Made by a program: the position numbers and the translations under genes | Shown here: in pieces, positions 61,244 through 64,000 of the stretch | Numbering within the stretch: the stretch's first letter is position 1 | How the letters are laid out: each line of letters begins with the position of its first letter | The notes under the pieces: generated by a model | What the model was told of the DNA's origin: nothing | Database searches by the model: none | What the model saw: the letters and a program-made list of their open reading frames with translations, nothing else | Origin: Castanea sativa | Lineage: Eukaryota; Streptophyta; Magnoliopsida; Fagales; Fagaceae | Assembly: GCF_040712315.1 (NCBI RefSeq) | Contig: NC_134015.1 | Location: 47,895,964 to 47,959,963, forward strand | Direction: 5' to 3' | Length of the DNA: 64,000 nucleotides

Positions 61244-61691
61244 GTATTCTGGAAGTGTTGCAGCCATGAGCGTGGTGGGCCACATTTTGGGTCTGGGGGA
61301 TAGACATTTGGATAATATTCTTATAGATTTCTCTAAAGGGGATATAGTACATATTGATTACAATGTTTGTTTCGATAAAGGGCAAAGACTAAAAGTTCCA
61401 GAGATTGTTCCCTTCCGCCTTACTCAGACAATAGAAGCAGCTTTAGGGCTGACTGGAATAGAAGGCACCTTTAGATCAAGTTGTGAAGCAGTTGTTGATG
61501 TTCTTAGAAAGAATAAAGATATACTCTTGATGTTACTAGAAGTGTTTGTTTGGGATCCATTGGAAGAATGGACTCGGGGAGATTATCATGATGATGCAGC
61601 AATTGGTGGTGAAGAAAGAAAGGGCATGGAGTTGGCTGTCAGCTTGAGTTTATTTGCCTCGCGAGTGCAGGAAATTCGTGTTCCCTTACAG
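61244..61691 (+). pseudogene. SMG1: SMG1 kinase-domain exon fragment
   Basis: One exon with AG acceptor and GT donor intact, 448 bp. It reads SVAAMSVVGHILGLGDRHLD, where the D-R-H and following N are the catalytic loop of PI3K-like kinases. IVHIDYNVCFDKGQ follows (activation segment, Asp kept), then VPFRLTQTIEAALGLTGIEG. This matches plant SMG1, the kinase that phosphorylates UPF1 in nonsense-mediated mRNA decay. SMG1 has over 3,000 residues; only about 149 are here, and no neighbouring exon is seen. The frame is open without lesions, so the capture is recent or the exon is under some constraint. Confidence 0.9.
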
Positions 61692-62707
61692 GTATGTATC
61701 ATTTGAAATTTGGAGCTTGTATATTCCTCTGTGTGAAGAAAATTCGAAGTATGTTCTTGTAAACTGTGTAAACATTTTTTTTTTTATAAGCAATGAACTT
61801 CATTGAAAAATGAAAATAGAAACCGTGCAAGCATTATTTTAAGTACTCATTACTTTATAGAGTGCCCCATTGCCCATTAATATCTAAAGGCCAAGATGTA
61901 AACCTTCCAATCCTAGTGGATAAAGAGACGGAATTATCTATTACTCCATTGTGTGGTGACCTATAATGCCTAAAAGGGTTCTGAAAGAACTAGGTGGGTA
62001 AAGGAGCATGATTACATATCCATTCATTCACTATCCATTTCATACCCAAAACAATGATAAATAAAGTCAAAAAAACTTGTAAGATCATGATAAAGATAAA
62101 AGTCTAAAATTGATGAATAAAATTTTGATAACAAAAACTATGCAAATAAATACTCAAAAAATTAACACTAACAAAACAAAGTTCTATAATTCACAATATT
62201 GGTAAATTAACTAAGTTATGTTAATTATCTACAAAATAAATAGCCAAACTCTTTAACCCATACCCATAGACAACATACCCAACTACAATGACAATCAAAT
62301 TATGCAAACTCTTACCTGAGATATGAATTTGCTAAGAGGAAAGAGCAGTGAGAGTGGACAATGTGGTTTTGTGAGAGTGAGAGGCAATGTGGTGTGAGAG
62401 TTATGGGTGAGTGAGAGTTATTGAGGCTGAGAGACTACTGAGGATGCTCTGTTTTTGGGTTTCTCTGTGAGCGTGTGTTATATAATACGGGCTGAGTGTT
62501 GTTATGTGAGTTTTTATTATTTTGTCTAGTGGAACTCGAGTCTTATAGACTCGAGTTCTATGCGTTGATAAGAACTTTTTGCCTAAAAAAATCAAGTCTT
62601 AAAGACTTGATTTTTATGCGTTGATAAGAACTTTTTGCCTAAGAAAATCGAGTCTTAAAGACTCGATTTTTATTTTGCGCAAAACGAGTTTTTAAGACTC
62701 GAGATCT
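61692..62707. other. Inner right part of the MULE, no gene seen
   Basis: AT-rich to about 62300, then GT/GA-rich (62330-62480), which on the minus strand resembles a CT-rich transcribed leader like that inside the left end. From 62520 there are palindromes such as AACTCGAGTC/GACTCGAGTT and two direct copies of ATGCGTTGATAAGAACTTTT (62559 and 62618). Confidence 0.5.
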
Positions 62708-62822
62708 AGGTGGCATTTTTGTCCACCTCAGCGAGCACAAAGCGAGTCTTTGAGACTCGAGTTTTAATGTGGATCTCAAGTTTCAAAAACTCGAGATGTT
62801 AGTTTCCTTTATTCTTTCAAAT
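62708..62822 (-). repeat. Right terminal inverted repeat of the MULE
   Basis: Reverse complement of 52712-52835 with scattered differences. It contains CTCGAG and GAGTCTTTGAGACTC palindromes. Confidence 0.82.
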
Positions 62823-64000
62823 GTTGCCTAACTTACTACATAGATGCCCCTCACACCGCTAGTCTGCACATTTCCCCAACAACTGCACCTAATACCCATT
62901 TTACAAAGCAAAAACATTCAAGAAAGACAATAGTTATATCAAATTATCAATGAGTGCCATTATTCAAAACTACATAAATAAGGCCAATGGGATATGGCTT
63001 TAGAGGTAGTTCCTAATATCCACTGTAATGGCCTATGGCTTTAGAGATATTTCCTGAATTTCATTGTTGGTTAGAATGGAGACTCTCGTGACCTGTACCA
63101 TTAAAAAAATATCATATAGCCCATAATTTTGTACCTCACTTGACTTTTTTTGGTGTTTTTTTCTTTTACAGAAATATACATAAAACACTATGTAGAGTTC
63201 AATTCCTTCTCTCTCATTGTAAGTATCAAACTATTATTAAAAAAAATTATATAAATATAAGAAGTTTGGTAGTGAAAAAGGAAAAAGAAAGAATGGTGCA
63301 ATTTATACATTCAAAACAAAGCCTTAATCCTGTAAATATGAGAAGTTTGCTTGTGGAAAAAGAAAGGATAGAATAACTACTTATAAGAAAAGAAAATTTC
63401 TATTAAAAGGTCTTTTTAAGGAAAAAAGTTACTGGGACTTACCATTTTGGACCGACTAGTTCATGTAATCTAGACATATGGACGATTTCACACAATGTAT
63501 TTTTTTTTTTTTTATTAAAAAAGCTTACATAGGTTAAGGATTATTTAGAATTTTTAGAGTAACTCTACCCTATAATTCCTAAAATCTTATTTATCTATTT
63601 TCAAATGGTTGGATTAAATTTTACCACATCATCAATAATTTTTACAAAAAAAAAAAAAAAAAACAATAGTTATCATTTTGTATAAATATTAACCCCAAGA
63701 TAAAATATAATCTACTCATTTCAAAATATAGGATAGAATTATAAAAATTCCATGAGGGAGTTGCATTAAAAACCATTGAGAATCATAATTCCTCCATAGT
63801 GACAACATATATAAAATCTACTTTTTAACCTATAACAATAAGTCTTTTACTTATCATCAAATATTTAATCCAAAGTAACTAACAAATTCGTACAAATTGT
63901 TTCCCCATTTGTAAAGTTCTAAGGCTAATTGATACAATACATTATTTTATAAACGAAATTAAAGTTCTAAGAATCAAAATCGTTTTCCTCTTCTTTAGTT
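62823..64000. other. Right end of the window, no gene seen
   Basis: AT-rich intergenic DNA with T-run 63498-63513 and A-run 63645-63663. Two loose copies of ATGGCTTTAGAG lie near 62994 and 63036. No coding frame with recognisable similarity. Confidence 0.5.

Larger units (their letters stand above)
52712..62822 (+). mobile_element. Mutator-like element carrying host gene fragments (probable Pack-MULE)
   Basis: The ends form inverted repeats: left 52712-52835 and right 62708-62822. Both start TTTGAAAGAAT (one base differs before it), then GAAACTA, CTCGAG motifs, TTTGTGCT and TGGACAAAA followed by TGCCAC. Long inverted repeats and host gene pieces inside are marks of Mutator-like elements. Flanking GTTAGCTGG (52703-52711) and GTTGCCTAA (62823-62831) match at only 5 of 9 bases, so the target duplication is doubtful. 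Contents in order: GA/CT-rich leader, dead LINE, plant mobile domain gene, DPE2 fragment, SMG1 fragment. No MURA-type transposase was found, so it is non-autonomous. Confidence 0.75.

Noticed and set aside
59216..61691. Functional DPE2 or SMG1 gene
   Set aside because: Each covers only a small part of its protein, without start or end, and they lie together inside inverted repeats.
52703..62831. Clear 9-bp target duplication for the MULE
   Set aside because: Best pair GTTAGCTGG and GTTGCCTAA agrees at only 5 of 9 bases; reported only as doubtful.

Overview
This window is nuclear DNA from a flowering plant. The evidence is split genes with GT-AG introns, plant-only protein families (PERK receptor kinase, bHLH90-like factor, plant mobile domain protein) and a dense load of plant transposons. 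The transposon and gene sequences recall a woody eudicot, possibly Fagaceae, but that is from memory and was not tested.

Left half (1-33.4 kb): a graveyard of nested transposons around two broken copies of a nucleoredoxin-like gene. In order: the 5' half of a hAT element (1-1888); a Helitron 3' end (about 2460); nucleoredoxin pseudogene A (2995-6913); a tRNA-derived SINE with intact target duplications (7641-7798); a probable solo LTR (about 8.06-8.70 kb); a small Helitron split by a complete 10.9-kb Ty3/gypsy element of the Tat type (10314-21245); nucleoredoxin pseudogene B (21.9-29.9 kb), itself split by a complete Ty1/copia element (23810-29497); and a nearly full-length hAT element (29992-33336). 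No gene here looks functional.

Middle (34-51 kb): four ordinary, apparently intact host genes. These are a secreted GH17 beta-1,3-glucanase (minus), a small one-span membrane protein (plus), a bHLH90/AMS-like transcription factor (plus, last exon not found) and a complete eight-exon PERK receptor kinase (minus, one GC-AG intron). A LINE RNase H fragment and a foldback element lie between or beside them.

Right part (52.7-62.8 kb): the most interesting object. Matching inverted repeats about 120 bp long, rich in CTCGAG, bound a 10.1-kb segment that looks like a Mutator-like element. Inside are a dead plant mobile domain (MAIN-like) gene, a dead LINE, five exons of the starch enzyme DPE2 with introns, and one kinase-domain exon of SMG1, the last two in the same orientation as the mobile-domain gene. 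This is the layout of a Pack-MULE that captured pieces of two unrelated host genes. The last 1.2 kb holds no gene.

Breaks in the transposons are strikingly biased. Many are TAG, TGA or TAA codons explainable by C-to-T or G-to-A change, the usual decay of methylated, silenced DNA.
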